Assembly: GCF_002262885.1 (NCBI RefSeq)
Contig: NZ_NKYF01000027.1
Location: 62,001 to 126,000, forward strand
Source: Pseudonocardia sp. MH-G8
GTDB taxonomy: Bacteria > Actinomycetota > Actinomycetes > Mycobacteriales > Pseudonocardiaceae
DNA length: 64,000 nt
Reading direction: 5' to 3'
Within the stretch, counting starts at the first letter, position 1. The number at the start of each line of letters is the position of its first letter. Under the pieces are notes generated by a model, which was given only the letters and a program-made list of their open reading frames with translations, did no database searches and was not told the DNA's origin. Of this stretch, positions 41,171 to 49,299 are shown piece by piece. The position numbers and the translations under genes are program-made.

Positions 41171-41790
41171 ACACCCTCCCGGTCCTCCGAGACCGGCGCC
41201 CGGCCGTCGTCACGATCGACATGCACCGGGGCCACCTCGACCCGGCCGTCGCCACGATGCCACTCCCGGCGGAGACCGCCGCGCGGGTCACCGCGGCACA
41301 CGCGGAGCTGCTGGCCGCTGCCCGCTCGCGCCGCATCCCGGTCGTCCACGTCGTCACCGGGTACCGGTCCGTCGAGGAGATCGCGTCCAACCCGTGGTGG
41401 TCTGCCGTCGCCGGATCCGACGCCAGCCGCGCGAACGTGCTGCACCACCAGTTGCCCGGCAGCCCCGGCCTCGAGCTGATGCCCGCGGTCCACGAGCCGG
41501 GATACGACCTGCTCGTCACGGGCAAGAAGCGCTACGACTGCTTCGCCGCGACGGACCTGGAACACGCGCTGCGCTCGCGGAACGTGGACACGCTGCTGCT
41601 GACCGGCGTCAACACGAACAGCTGCGTGCTGGCCACCGCCATCTCCGGGAACACGAAGGACTTCAGTGTCGTCGTGGTGGAGGACTGCGTCGACACGATG
41701 GACCCCGTGCTGCACGACGCGGCCCTGTCGGTGCTGCGGCAGGCGTTCGCGTGGGTCGCCCCGAGCGAGGAGATCGTGGCCGCGCTGTGA
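41167..41790 (+). CDS. Isochorismatase-family cysteine hydrolase (amidohydrolase-like)
   Basis: A 207-residue hydrolase with the full Asp-Lys-Cys triad: VVTIDMHRGHLDP (Asp near residue 19), VTGKKRYDCF (Lys) and LTGVNTNSCVLATA (Cys near 148). The triad is typical of amide-hydrolysing members such as nicotinamidase, maleamate amidase, N-carbamoylsarcosine amidase and RutB. Non-hydrolase members lack the Cys. The ATG overlaps the preceding stop (ATGA). In this operon, hydrolysis of an amide or carbamate from ring opening is the likely task. Confidence 0.88.
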   Translation: MNTLPVLRDRRPAVVTIDMHRGHLDPAVATMPLPAETAARVTAAHAELLAAARSRRIPVVHVVTGYRSVEEIASNPWWSAVAGSDASRANVLHHQLPGSPGLELMPAVHEPGYDLLVTGKKRYDCFAATDLEHALRSRNVDTLLLTGVNTNSCVLATAISGNTKDFSVVVVEDCVDTMDPVLHDAALSVLRQAFAWVAPSEEIVAAL

Positions 41791-41882
41791 ACGCTCGCTT
41801 GCATCTGCCGGGCCACGTCCTCGCCACCGTGGCGCACGGCAACGCGGAACGGCGCTTCGTGGCGAACGGAGTCCCGGGATGA
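41787..41882 (+). CDS. Possible 31-codon bridging micro-ORF
   Basis: A small frame starts at a GTG overlapping the stop of the isochorismatase-like gene (GTGA) and ends in a TGA overlapping the ATG of the aldehyde dehydrogenase (ATGA). It therefore exactly fills the 88-bp gap with 4-bp overlaps at both ends. The product (VNARLHLPGHVLATVAHG...) matches nothing I know. It may serve only to carry ribosomes through for translational coupling, or be chance. Confidence 0.3.
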   Translation: MNARLHLPGHVLATVAHGNAERRFVANGVPG

Positions 41883-43375
41883 CCGAGAAGCTGCTGCTGC
41901 ACATCGGTGGGCAGGACGTGCCCGCTGCCGATGGTCGTACGTTCGTCGTGCACAACCCGGCGACGGGCGAGCCCCTCCTCGATGTCGCCCACGCCGGCCG
42001 GTCCGACGTCGACGACGCCGTGGCCGTCGCACGGGCCGCCTTCGACGACGGCCGCTGGCGCTCGGTTCGGCCACGGGACCGGGCTCGGATCCTCAACCGC
42101 GCTGCGGATCGGCTGGCCGAGCGCGTCGACGACTGGGCGCGGTGGGAGACGCTCCAGATCGGACGGACGCTTCGCGAGATGCGGGCCCAGCTTGCGCGGC
42201 TGCCCGAGTGGCTGGAGTACTTCGGTGCCGTCGCCCAGACCGCGGAGGGCACCGTCCCGGAGTTCGGCGAGGGGTACCTGAACGTCGTGCGCCGCGTGCC
42301 GCTCGGCGTCGCCGGGCTCATCACGCCGTGGAACCACCCGCTGCTGATCACCATGAAGAAGCTGTCGGCGGCGTTGGCGGCCGGTAACAGCCTCGTGATC
42401 AAGCCCAGCGAGCTCGGCCCGGCAGTGCCGCACCGGCTCGCGATGCTGCTCGAGGAGGCCGGGGTGCCACCCGGCGTGGTCAACGTCGTCACCGGGTTCG
42501 GCGCCACCACGGGCCGGGCCCTGTCCGAGCACCCCGGCCTGGGCAAGCTCGACGTCACCGGTGGCACGGAGACCGGCCGCGTGATCGCGGCCAACGCGGG
42601 CCACGCGCTGATCCCGGTGACCGCGGAGCTCGGTGGCAAGGCGCCGGTCCTCGTGTTCGACGATGCCGACGTCGACCAGGCGGTGGCGGGCGCCCTGTTC
42701 GCCGCCTTCATCGCCTCCGGCCAGACGTGCGTGCAGGGCGCTCGCGTTCTGGTGCAGCGGGGCAGCTACGACGCGGTCGTCGAGCGGCTGGCCGCCCGTA
42801 CCCGCGAACTGCGGTTGGGTGACCCGCTCGACCTGCAGACCCAGGCAGGCCCGCTGGTGTCCGCCGCGCAGCGGGACAAGGTCGCCGCCGCGGTCGACCG
42901 GGCCGTTCGGCAGGGGGCCACGGTGCTTTGCGGGGGCCGCGTACCTGGAGGTGAGGCCCTGCAGCGCGGATGGTTCTACGAGCCGACAATCCTCACCGAC
43001 GTCGCGCACGACCACGACCTGTGGCGCGAGGAGGTGTTCGGCCCCGTCACGCTCGTGGCGCCCTTCGACGACGAGGCCGACGCCATCGCGCAGGCCAACG
43101 ACTCGCCCTTCGGGCTCGCCGCCTCGGTGTGGACACGCGATGTCGGGCGCGCACTGCGGGTCTGCGACCAGCTCGACGTCGGCATCGTCTGGGTCAACGA
43201 CCATCACCGCATCGACCCGGCGTCGCCGTGGGGCGGCGCCAAGGACAGCGGCCTCGGCTCCGAGAACGGGCTCGAGGCCTACCACGCCTACACCCGCCCG
43301 AAGAGCGTCGTCGTGAACACGGGCGCGGACCGATTCGACTGGTACGCCACCACCGGCGACCTGCGCTACTCCTGA
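41879..43375 (+). CDS. NAD(P)-dependent aldehyde dehydrogenase
   Basis: A complete 498-residue aldehyde dehydrogenase. It has TPWNHPLLIT, KPSELGP, the Rossmann-edge motif VTGGTETGR, the general base Glu in VTAELGGKAP near residue 250, the nucleophile Cys284 in ASGQTCVQGARV, and EEVFGPVTLVAPFDDE near 390. The end is typical of class-family enzymes (WGGAKDSGLGSENG). CGGAG lies 7 nt before the ATG. The operon places it between amide hydrolases, so it probably oxidises a semialdehyde released after ring opening. Confidence 0.92.
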   Translation: MTEKLLLHIGGQDVPAADGRTFVVHNPATGEPLLDVAHAGRSDVDDAVAVARAAFDDGRWRSVRPRDRARILNRAADRLAERVDDWARWETLQIGRTLREMRAQLARLPEWLEYFGAVAQTAEGTVPEFGEGYLNVVRRVPLGVAGLITPWNHPLLITMKKLSAALAAGNSLVIKPSELGPAVPHRLAMLLEEAGVPPGVVNVVTGFGATTGRALSEHPGLGKLDVTGGTETGRVIAANAGHALIPVTAELGGKAPVLVFDDADVDQAVAGALFAAFIASGQTCVQGARVLVQRGSYDAVVERLAARTRELRLGDPLDLQTQAGPLVSAAQRDKVAAAVDRAVRQGATVLCGGRVPGGEALQRGWFYEPTILTDVAHDHDLWREEVFGPVTLVAPFDDEADAIAQANDSPFGLAASVWTRDVGRALRVCDQLDVGIVWVNDHHRIDPASPWGGAKDSGLGSENGLEAYHAYTRPKSVVVNTGADRFDWYATTGDLRYS

Positions 43376-43397
43376 CCCGCCCCCTGAGAGGAGCTCC

Positions 43398-44780
43398 ATG
43401 CCGGACGTCGACCTCGTGATCCGCGACGCCACCGTCGTCAGCCCGGACGGAACGCGCCGGGCGCATGTCGCCGTCGCCGGCGGCGTGATCGTCTCGGTCG
43501 GCCCGGAGCGACCTCCCGCGACCGAGACCGTGGACGCCGCAGGTCTCCTGCTGCTGCCGGGGGGCGTGGACACGCACGTGCACCTGATGGACCCGGGCAG
43601 CACGGAGCGGGAGGACTTCCCCACCGGCACCGCTGCCGCGGCCGCGGCCGGCGTCACCACGATCGTCGAGCATTCCCACGGGCAGCCAGTGCGCACCGTG
43701 GCCGACCTCGAGGCGAAGATCGACTACCTTCGCGGGCGGTCGCACGTCGACTTCGGGCTCGCCGCTCACGCCTGGCCGGGGAAGGCCGACGCCGTCGCAC
43801 CGCTGTGGGCCGCGGGGGTCGCGTTCTTCAAGGTGTTCACGTGCACAACCCACGGCGTCGCGGGGCACGACGCCGCCGCTCTCAGGACGCACCTGCAGTC
43901 CACCGCCCGTGTCGGCGGCGTCAGCCTGATGCACTGTGAGGACGAGTCGCTCACCGCGGCGGCCGAGGAGGTGCTGCGCTCCCAGGGCCGTGACGACAAC
44001 GGCATCCTGCTCGACTGGCGCGACCGTGACGCTGAACTCGTCGCCACCGCGGTCGCAACGTTGCTCGTGCGCAGGGCGGCCGCGCGGGCCACCATCGCGC
44101 ACGTCAGCAACCCGGAAGCGGCGGAGTACGTAACAGGTGAGCGGCGCCGCGGGGCGCAGCTGGCCGTCGAGTCCTGCCCGCAGTACTTCCTCCTGCGGGA
44201 GGACGATGTGCACGAGCACGGCCCGCTGCGCAAGTTCACCCCGCCTGCCAGGGCGCGGATCGACGACGACGAGCACCAGATGTGGCGCCTGCTGCGAGCA
44301 GGCACCCTGACACACATCTCCAGCGACCACGCCCCGTCCACTCTGGAGCAGAAGCGCGCCGGCGACATCTGGAACGTGCACTTCGGGCTTCCTGGGCTGG
44401 ACAGCACCTTTGCGCTGCTCCTGGATGCTGCCGCAAGGGGGCACCTGTCCTACTCCGACGTCGCACGCGTCTACGCCGAGGCTCCGGCGCGTGCGTACGG
44501 GATGTGGCCGCGCAAGGGGAGCCTGTTACCTGGGGCGGACGCCGATATCGTCCTGGTCGACCCCACAGTTCGGCGCACCCTGCGAAACGACGACGTCTTG
44601 TCGAAGGCGGGATGGACTCCCTACGACGGCCGTGCGGTGACTGGCAAGGTGGTACGTACGTATTTGAGGGGCGAGTGTGTCGCTGTGGACGGTGCGGCGG
44701 TGGGCGATCACGACGGCCGGTTCCGCCCCGGCGCCGGAGCGAGCTCCGCATATCCGAGCACGCTGACCGCAAGGCCCTGA
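43398..44780 (+). CDS. Cyclic amidohydrolase (dihydroorotase/allantoinase/hydantoinase family)
   Basis: A 460-residue TIM-barrel with a binuclear metal site. The ligands are visible: His60 and His62 (DTHVHLMDPG), the probable carboxylated Lys145 (FFKVFT), His179 (MHCEDE), His235 (IAHVSN) and Asp310 (SSDHAP). REDFPTGTAAAAAAGVTT after the HxH motif is allantoinase/dihydroorotase-like. GAGGAG precedes the ATG. It is the last gene of the MFS-hydrolase operon. Opening of a cyclic amide or imide ring (hydantoin, dihydropyrimidine or a lactam-like intermediate) is expected. A role in pyrimidine synthesis is unlikely in this context. Confidence 0.88.
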   Translation: MPDVDLVIRDATVVSPDGTRRAHVAVAGGVIVSVGPERPPATETVDAAGLLLLPGGVDTHVHLMDPGSTEREDFPTGTAAAAAAGVTTIVEHSHGQPVRTVADLEAKIDYLRGRSHVDFGLAAHAWPGKADAVAPLWAAGVAFFKVFTCTTHGVAGHDAAALRTHLQSTARVGGVSLMHCEDESLTAAAEEVLRSQGRDDNGILLDWRDRDAELVATAVATLLVRRAAARATIAHVSNPEAAEYVTGERRRGAQLAVESCPQYFLLREDDVHEHGPLRKFTPPARARIDDDEHQMWRLLRAGTLTHISSDHAPSTLEQKRAGDIWNVHFGLPGLDSTFALLLDAAARGHLSYSDVARVYAEAPARAYGMWPRKGSLLPGADADIVLVDPTVRRTLRNDDVLSKAGWTPYDGRAVTGKVVRTYLRGECVAVDGAAVGDHDGRFRPGAGASSAYPSTLTARP

Positions 44781-44785
44781 GGGGA

Positions 44786-44804
44786 TCCTGGTCGGTCCCC
44801 AGGA
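44786..44804. terminator. Weak hairpin after the catabolic operon
   Basis: TCCTGG and CCAGGA form a perfect 6-bp stem with a 7-nt loop 6 bp after the stop of the cyclic amidohydrolase gene, in the 103-bp gap between convergent genes. There is no U-tract. Position favours a terminator; stem strength is modest. Confidence 0.27.
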
Positions 44805-44883
44805 CAACAATGCTGGCAGCTGGTGTAAAGCCCGTTCACTCCACGGGAGGTTCAGCCCCACCCGCCGCAGCGAGTCCTCCACA

Positions 44884-46494
44884 TCACCTGGCGACACGGC
44901 GGAGCACGAACTGGCAGAACAGCCGCTCGTCGGGATCGTCAAGGTCGAGCCCGGACAGCTCCTCGATGCGCTTCATCCGGTAGCGGAGGGTCGTGTGATG
45001 AAGGCCCAGTCGTTCCGCGCTGGCGGCGACGTTCCCGGAATCCCGGAGGTAAGTGGCGAGCGTCGCCAGATAATCGGTGCCTCGACGATCGTCGTGCCGC
45101 ACGATCCGGTCGAGCTTGTAGTAGTTCAGCGGGTCGAGCTCGTCCGCCGTCTCGCCGAGTGCGTCGAGAACGACGAGGGGGAAGGCGTCGCGGTAGTGCA
45201 GGATCCTCTGCACCGGATCCGCGCGCTGCCGTTGCAGAGCGGTCACGGCGTCGCACCGGCTGCGCAGCGTGGCGATCGACGCGGCGTCGGGGAGCGGTCC
45301 CGCGACGCTGACCGCGACGTCGACCTGCTGGTGCTGCTGCAGGTAGCCGGCCAGCCTCGTGGCGAGCGCCATGATCTGAGCCCGGTCCCGCTCGCCGTCG
45401 AGGGCGATGAGGGTGTACACGGTCGAGGAGACCGCAGCGGTCGCCGTCCGCCACGCGTACGACAGGCAGTACAGATCGACGGACTCGACGATGCGGGTTG
45501 TGGTGCGGCCAGCCGCATCGCCGGCGGACGCCCGCAGCGCCAGCAGGGCGAAGCCGTGGCACGACGTCATCTCCAGGTCGTCGAGCTCGTCTCCGAGCGG
45601 CCGGCCGGGTTCGAGGAGGCGGCGTAGCTTGCGGTGCTGGTCTGCGCGTCGGTCGCGGGTCTCCTCCTGGTGATGGAGGAAGTGGGGGACGGCGATCCGC
45701 GCGGCGCGGTCGAGCCGCTCGACAACGTCGCCGGACAGTGACGTGCTGCCCTCGGCGAGCCACATGATGCCGAGCGGCCGGTTGCCGTCCCAGATGGACT
45801 TCAGTAGCCGCCGTCGCGCGTTGAGTGGGCCGTTGGTGATGTCGACCGTCCGGTCCGACGTCAGCAGCGTCTCGAGAGCGCCCTCCCGTTCGAGATGGGC
45901 ACGCCAGACCTCGGGCATCCGGCCGCCGAGGATCGCGGTGTCACGTCCCGTGTCCACCGCGGCGTCCTTCGTCGAGAACGCCAGCACGCGGAAGTCGACG
46001 TCCTCGAGGGTGACGGGCCCGCCGAGCATCTCCCCGAGGGCCTCGGCGAAGCCCTTGAGGTCGCCGCGGGGGATCGTCCCGATCAACTCACCCTCGAGCG
46101 GCTCCGTGCGGTGGGTCGCGGCCCGTACGGCGTCGGCCACCTGTAACCAACCGGCCCCGCGTCGGCGCCGGTGGACCGTGAGGCCGCGCTCCACGAGGCC
46201 CCCGACCAGCGACGGCGGCGGCTCGGGGGCGTCGAGCACCACCCCGATGCAGCCGCACGCGATCTCCTTGTCGGCGAGGTCCAGGATCTCGTCGGGCCGG
46301 GAGACCGGCAGGGTCATCAACACGACCACGCCGTCCTGCTGCGGCGTCGAGGTGTCCGTGGCGTCGGCGATCCGGATGTCGGACACCGCGTGCGCACCGT
46401 GTATGCCGGTCGCGACGAGCGACAGCACGCGGGGCTGGCAGAAGTCGGCGAGGCCCCCGACCGTGGGGCGTTCCCGTGGAGGAGTAGCGCTCAT
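44884..46494 (-). CDS. PucR-family transcriptional regulator with N-terminal PucR domain
   Basis: A 536-residue activator-type protein. The N-terminal domain (about residues 10-130, VLSLVATGIHGAHAVSDIRIAD, GVVVLMTLPVSRPDEILDLAD) resembles the purine-catabolism PucR domain. A middle GGDEF-like/CdaR-type region follows, and the C-terminus has the PucR helix-turn-helix (SGNVAASAERLGLHHTTLRYRMKRI, about residues 480-505). It lies 39 bp downstream of a cyclase gene on the same strand and converges with the cyclic amidohydrolase operon. Control of the cyclase or of the divergent MFS operon at 47863 is likely. Confidence 0.87.
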   Translation of the reverse strand: MSATPPRERPTVGGLADFCQPRVLSLVATGIHGAHAVSDIRIADATDTSTPQQDGVVVLMTLPVSRPDEILDLADKEIACGCIGVVLDAPEPPPSLVGGLVERGLTVHRRRRGAGWLQVADAVRAATHRTEPLEGELIGTIPRGDLKGFAEALGEMLGGPVTLEDVDFRVLAFSTKDAAVDTGRDTAILGGRMPEVWRAHLEREGALETLLTSDRTVDITNGPLNARRRLLKSIWDGNRPLGIMWLAEGSTSLSGDVVERLDRAARIAVPHFLHHQEETRDRRADQHRKLRRLLEPGRPLGDELDDLEMTSCHGFALLALRASAGDAAGRTTTRIVESVDLYCLSYAWRTATAAVSSTVYTLIALDGERDRAQIMALATRLAGYLQQHQQVDVAVSVAGPLPDAASIATLRSRCDAVTALQRQRADPVQRILHYRDAFPLVVLDALGETADELDPLNYYKLDRIVRHDDRRGTDYLATLATYLRDSGNVAASAERLGLHHTTLRYRMKRIEELSGLDLDDPDERLFCQFVLRRVAR

Positions 46495-46533
46495 CCGGTT
46501 GCCTCACGTCCGTCCCCGTGGCAGGCGACGGCT

Positions 46534-47535
46534 CTACTTGATCGCCTGCGGGTTCGCGGGAGAACCTACCGCGCCGGGCACCGTCAGCGACGGCGGACAG
46601 ACCAGGAAGAACTCGTAGCGGCCGTCGGCCGCGCAGTCGCGGGCGAGCTCGTCCATGTCCCAGATCTCCCCGACGAACATGCCCATCGACACGATCAGGA
46701 TCAGGTGCAGCGGCTGGAAGGTCCCGGCGAGCTCGTTCGGGCGAACCTCGAGCCCCCACGTGTCGGAGGCGACGGCCGCCACCTCCCGCTCCGCCAGCCA
46801 CGGCGTGGCGTCGATCGACAGGCCGGGTGCGTCGCCGGCCGAGTATCCGGCCCAACCCGGTTCCTCGCGCCGTGCCTGCATGTCGCCGGTCCGGATGAGG
46901 ACAATGTCACCGGTGCCGACCGTGACGCCCAGCTTGTCGGCGGCACCCTCCAGGTCGGCCGCCCGGATCGCGTGGCCCGGTTCGAGGTGGTCGACGCCGA
47001 GGTAGGCCGGCATGTCGAGCAGGACGCCCCGCGAGGCAAGCGTGGGAACGTTCTCGATGCCGCCCTTCTCCGCGCCTGAGCTGGACACGGCGGCCGCACT
47101 GAACCCGTTGTACATGGATCCGTTGCGGAAGATGTGGGCGAGTGCGTCCCACTGGGTCCCGCCCTGCAGGAAGAGGAACAGGCTGTCGTCTGCGAAGCCC
47201 CAGCCGAGCGGGTCCTTCGAGTAGGTCTGCGTCGCCGACACGTGGTCGGTCCCGGTGGCCACCATCTGGTGTACGGGGTTGACCCGGCCGAACGCACCGG
47301 TCTGCGGACCGTTCCCGTCGAGCGGGAGCTGGAGGGAGATGCACCGGCCGCTCGCGACGAGCCGGGCGGCTTCGGTGATTTTCTCCCCGGAGATGAAGTT
47401 CAAGGTTCCCCGCTGGTCGTCCTCACCCCAGCGCCCCCAGTTCGACAGGCGTTCGTACAGCTCCTCGAACAGCTCGAGGGTCACCTCGCCGGAACCCGTA
47501 CCGATGACCCGCTCCGACTCGACATTCCGCGTCAA
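46534..47535 (-). CDS. Cyclase-family metal-dependent hydrolase (PF04199-like)
   Basis: A 333-residue paralogue of the cyclase at 8188-9165. It shares LSNWGRWGEDDQRGTLNFIS, the altered metal motif LQGGTQWDALAHI (Gln for one His), LIRTGDM, SDTWGLEVRPNE and the C-terminal SPANPQAIK. The TTG start is decided by GGAGG exactly 8 nt upstream. It heads a two-gene unit with a PucR regulator and is divergent from an MFS/aldehyde dehydrogenase/amidohydrolase operon. The GTQWD variant is shared by both copies, so it defines a subfamily rather than an inactive enzyme. The expected activity is amide or lactone hydrolysis. Confidence 0.86.
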   Translation of the reverse strand: MTRNVESERVIGTGSGEVTLELFEELYERLSNWGRWGEDDQRGTLNFISGEKITEAARLVASGRCISLQLPLDGNGPQTGAFGRVNPVHQMVATGTDHVSATQTYSKDPLGWGFADDSLFLFLQGGTQWDALAHIFRNGSMYNGFSAAAVSSSGAEKGGIENVPTLASRGVLLDMPAYLGVDHLEPGHAIRAADLEGAADKLGVTVGTGDIVLIRTGDMQARREEPGWAGYSAGDAPGLSIDATPWLAEREVAAVASDTWGLEVRPNELAGTFQPLHLILIVSMGMFVGEIWDMDELARDCAADGRYEFFLVCPPSLTVPGAVGSPANPQAIK

Positions 47536-47862
47536 CCCAACCGCCTCCGGTGATCAGGGGCGAAGCACGCGCCATCGCCCTGCCGGCGTTCGACCGTAGG
47601 GTGACCTTGCCGGCTGGGCTTCCGTCGATCCAAGGAATCGACCTCGCAACATTTCGAGGAACCGATGATGAGTGGCGCACCGGAGCCGCCCTAGCCTGCG
47701 ACGAGCACCACACCCCCTTCTCGCTCCGCCCCGATCTGCGGAGCCAACCACGGCAGCTCTCCCGTCGTTCCCGCCCGGCGTCGACTGCGCCCGGCGTCCA
47801 TTCAAGAACCGGATCCTCGCGGACCGGCAACGTCGCCGACGACCCCACCAAGAGGTTCACAG
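47536..47862. other. Divergent control region, no gene seen
   Basis: This 327-bp region separates the cyclase and MFS start codons. No family-like protein sequence is visible in it. An imperfect palindrome with TCGAT/ATCGA arms lies at 47625-47641 and is a possible PucR-type site. TACGGT-like and TAGGGT-like -10 candidates occur near 47595-47600 on opposite strands without convincing -35 boxes. The MFS gene has AAGAGG close to its ATG. Confidence 0.35.
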
Positions 47863-49206
47863 ATGACCCCCGGCACACCGCGCTCCGCATCGGAGCGACC
47901 ACCCGTCACCCGGACACAGTGGCTCACCCTGCTTCTGGCCACCCTGGCATGGTTGCTGGACGGCTTCGACGGCAGCATGTTCGCGCTGATCAACGGGCCG
48001 ATCATGGCCGACGTACTGGCCGACGGCACGACCGCGCCTGAGGCGGGACAGATCGCACTGTACGGCGGTATCGCGGTCAGCCTGTACCTGTTCGGGTGGG
48101 CCGTCGGATCGATCGTCCTCGGCAGCCTCGCCGACTACCTGGGTCGTGTCCGGATCCTCGTCGCCGGCGTGGTGGTCTTCTCGGTGTTCTCCGGGCTCAC
48201 CGCGTTGTCGACGGAGTTCTGGCACGTCGCCGTGATGCGCCTGCTCGCCGGCATCGGTTCGGGGGTTGCGTACCCGGTCGGCGCCACCCTCATCGCCGAG
48301 GTGTGGAACAACAGGTACAAGGCCCGTGCCATCAGCGTGATGGCCTCGGGGTACGCGGCCGGCTACTTCCTCGCTTCCGTCGTCTACTGGCTTATCGGCG
48401 ACCTGGGGTGGCGGGTGTCGATGCTCAGCACGCTGGCGCCCGTCGTGCTGGTGCTGGCCATCGTCCCGTTCGTCAAGGAGCCGCAGGTGTGGCGCGACGT
48501 CCGGGAGGCCCGGCGCCACGGTGCGGACGACACGTCCCGGGACCGGGGACGAGACCGGTTGACGATCGTCCAACTGTTCCGGCCCGACCTGCGGCGCACG
48601 ACCGTCCTCGCCGCCGTCATCTCCACCGGCGCGCTGGTCGCGTTCTGGTCGATCACGACCTGGGTGCCCCAGATGGTGCGTGGCCTGGACGCGGTGCAGG
48701 CGCTCGGTACCGCGGAGGTCACCTCCCAGGTCGCCCTCGCCACCGCGGCCCTCAACCTCGGCGGGTTCCTGGGCTACATGAGCTGGGGGTCGATCGCCGA
48801 CGCCATCGGCCGGAAGTGGGCGTTCACGCTCAGCATGTCCTGCATGTGGCTCGGCTCGCTCGCGCTGTTCCCGTGGAGCAGTTCCTTCGGCCTGTACCTC
48901 GTGCTCCTGCCGGTGATCGGGTTCGGTGTCTTCGGCGCCTTCTCCGGCTGTGCGGTCTGGTTCCCGGAGCTGTTCCCCGCGGCCGTCCGGGCGACGGCGC
49001 TGTCGTTCACCAACGGTCTCGGTCGGATGCTGACCTGTGGCGGGCCCCTGTTCGCCAGCGCCATGGCCGTCTCGTGGTTCGGCGGGAGCCTGCAGCTCGC
49101 GGTGATGGCGATCGCGAGCGTCGGGCTCGTCGCCTTCATCGGGATCATCGCGCTCCCCGAGACCCGTCCTCGTCGCACGGCGGCTGCCCCCGCTGCCGAC
49201 ACCTGA
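47863..49206 (+). CDS. MFS transporter, aromatic-acid:H+ symporter-like
   Basis: A 447-residue carrier with about 12 membrane segments. LLDGFDGSMFALINGPIM in helix 1 is the DGxD-type motif of the AAHS/metabolite:H+ symporter groups. GSLADYLGRVRILVAG is the helix 2-3 loop motif, RLLAGIGSGVAYPVGATLIAEVW is helix 4, and PELFPAAVRATALSFTNGLGR lies in the late conserved loop. It probably imports an aromatic or other organic acid for the aldehyde dehydrogenase/amidohydrolase genes that follow. AAGAGG lies before the ATG. Confidence 0.88.
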   Translation: MTPGTPRSASERPPVTRTQWLTLLLATLAWLLDGFDGSMFALINGPIMADVLADGTTAPEAGQIALYGGIAVSLYLFGWAVGSIVLGSLADYLGRVRILVAGVVVFSVFSGLTALSTEFWHVAVMRLLAGIGSGVAYPVGATLIAEVWNNRYKARAISVMASGYAAGYFLASVVYWLIGDLGWRVSMLSTLAPVVLVLAIVPFVKEPQVWRDVREARRHGADDTSRDRGRDRLTIVQLFRPDLRRTTVLAAVISTGALVAFWSITTWVPQMVRGLDAVQALGTAEVTSQVALATAALNLGGFLGYMSWGSIADAIGRKWAFTLSMSCMWLGSLALFPWSSSFGLYLVLLPVIGFGVFGAFSGCAVWFPELFPAAVRATALSFTNGLGRMLTCGGPLFASAMAVSWFGGSLQLAVMAIASVGLVAFIGIIALPETRPRRTAAAPAADT

Positions 49207-49299
49207 TCGCCGATCCGGCGCCCGCCCGGCCGGACGACGAGCGGATCCGGTCGGAATGCACGGGCTCGTAGACCAGTACACGAAAGGAACGACCAACCC

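Noticed and set aside
43398..44780. Calling the cyclic amidohydrolase pyrimidine-biosynthetic dihydroorotase (PyrC)
   Set aside because: Catabolic operon context, no pyr genes nearby, and allantoinase/hydantoinase-like spacing after the HxH motif.
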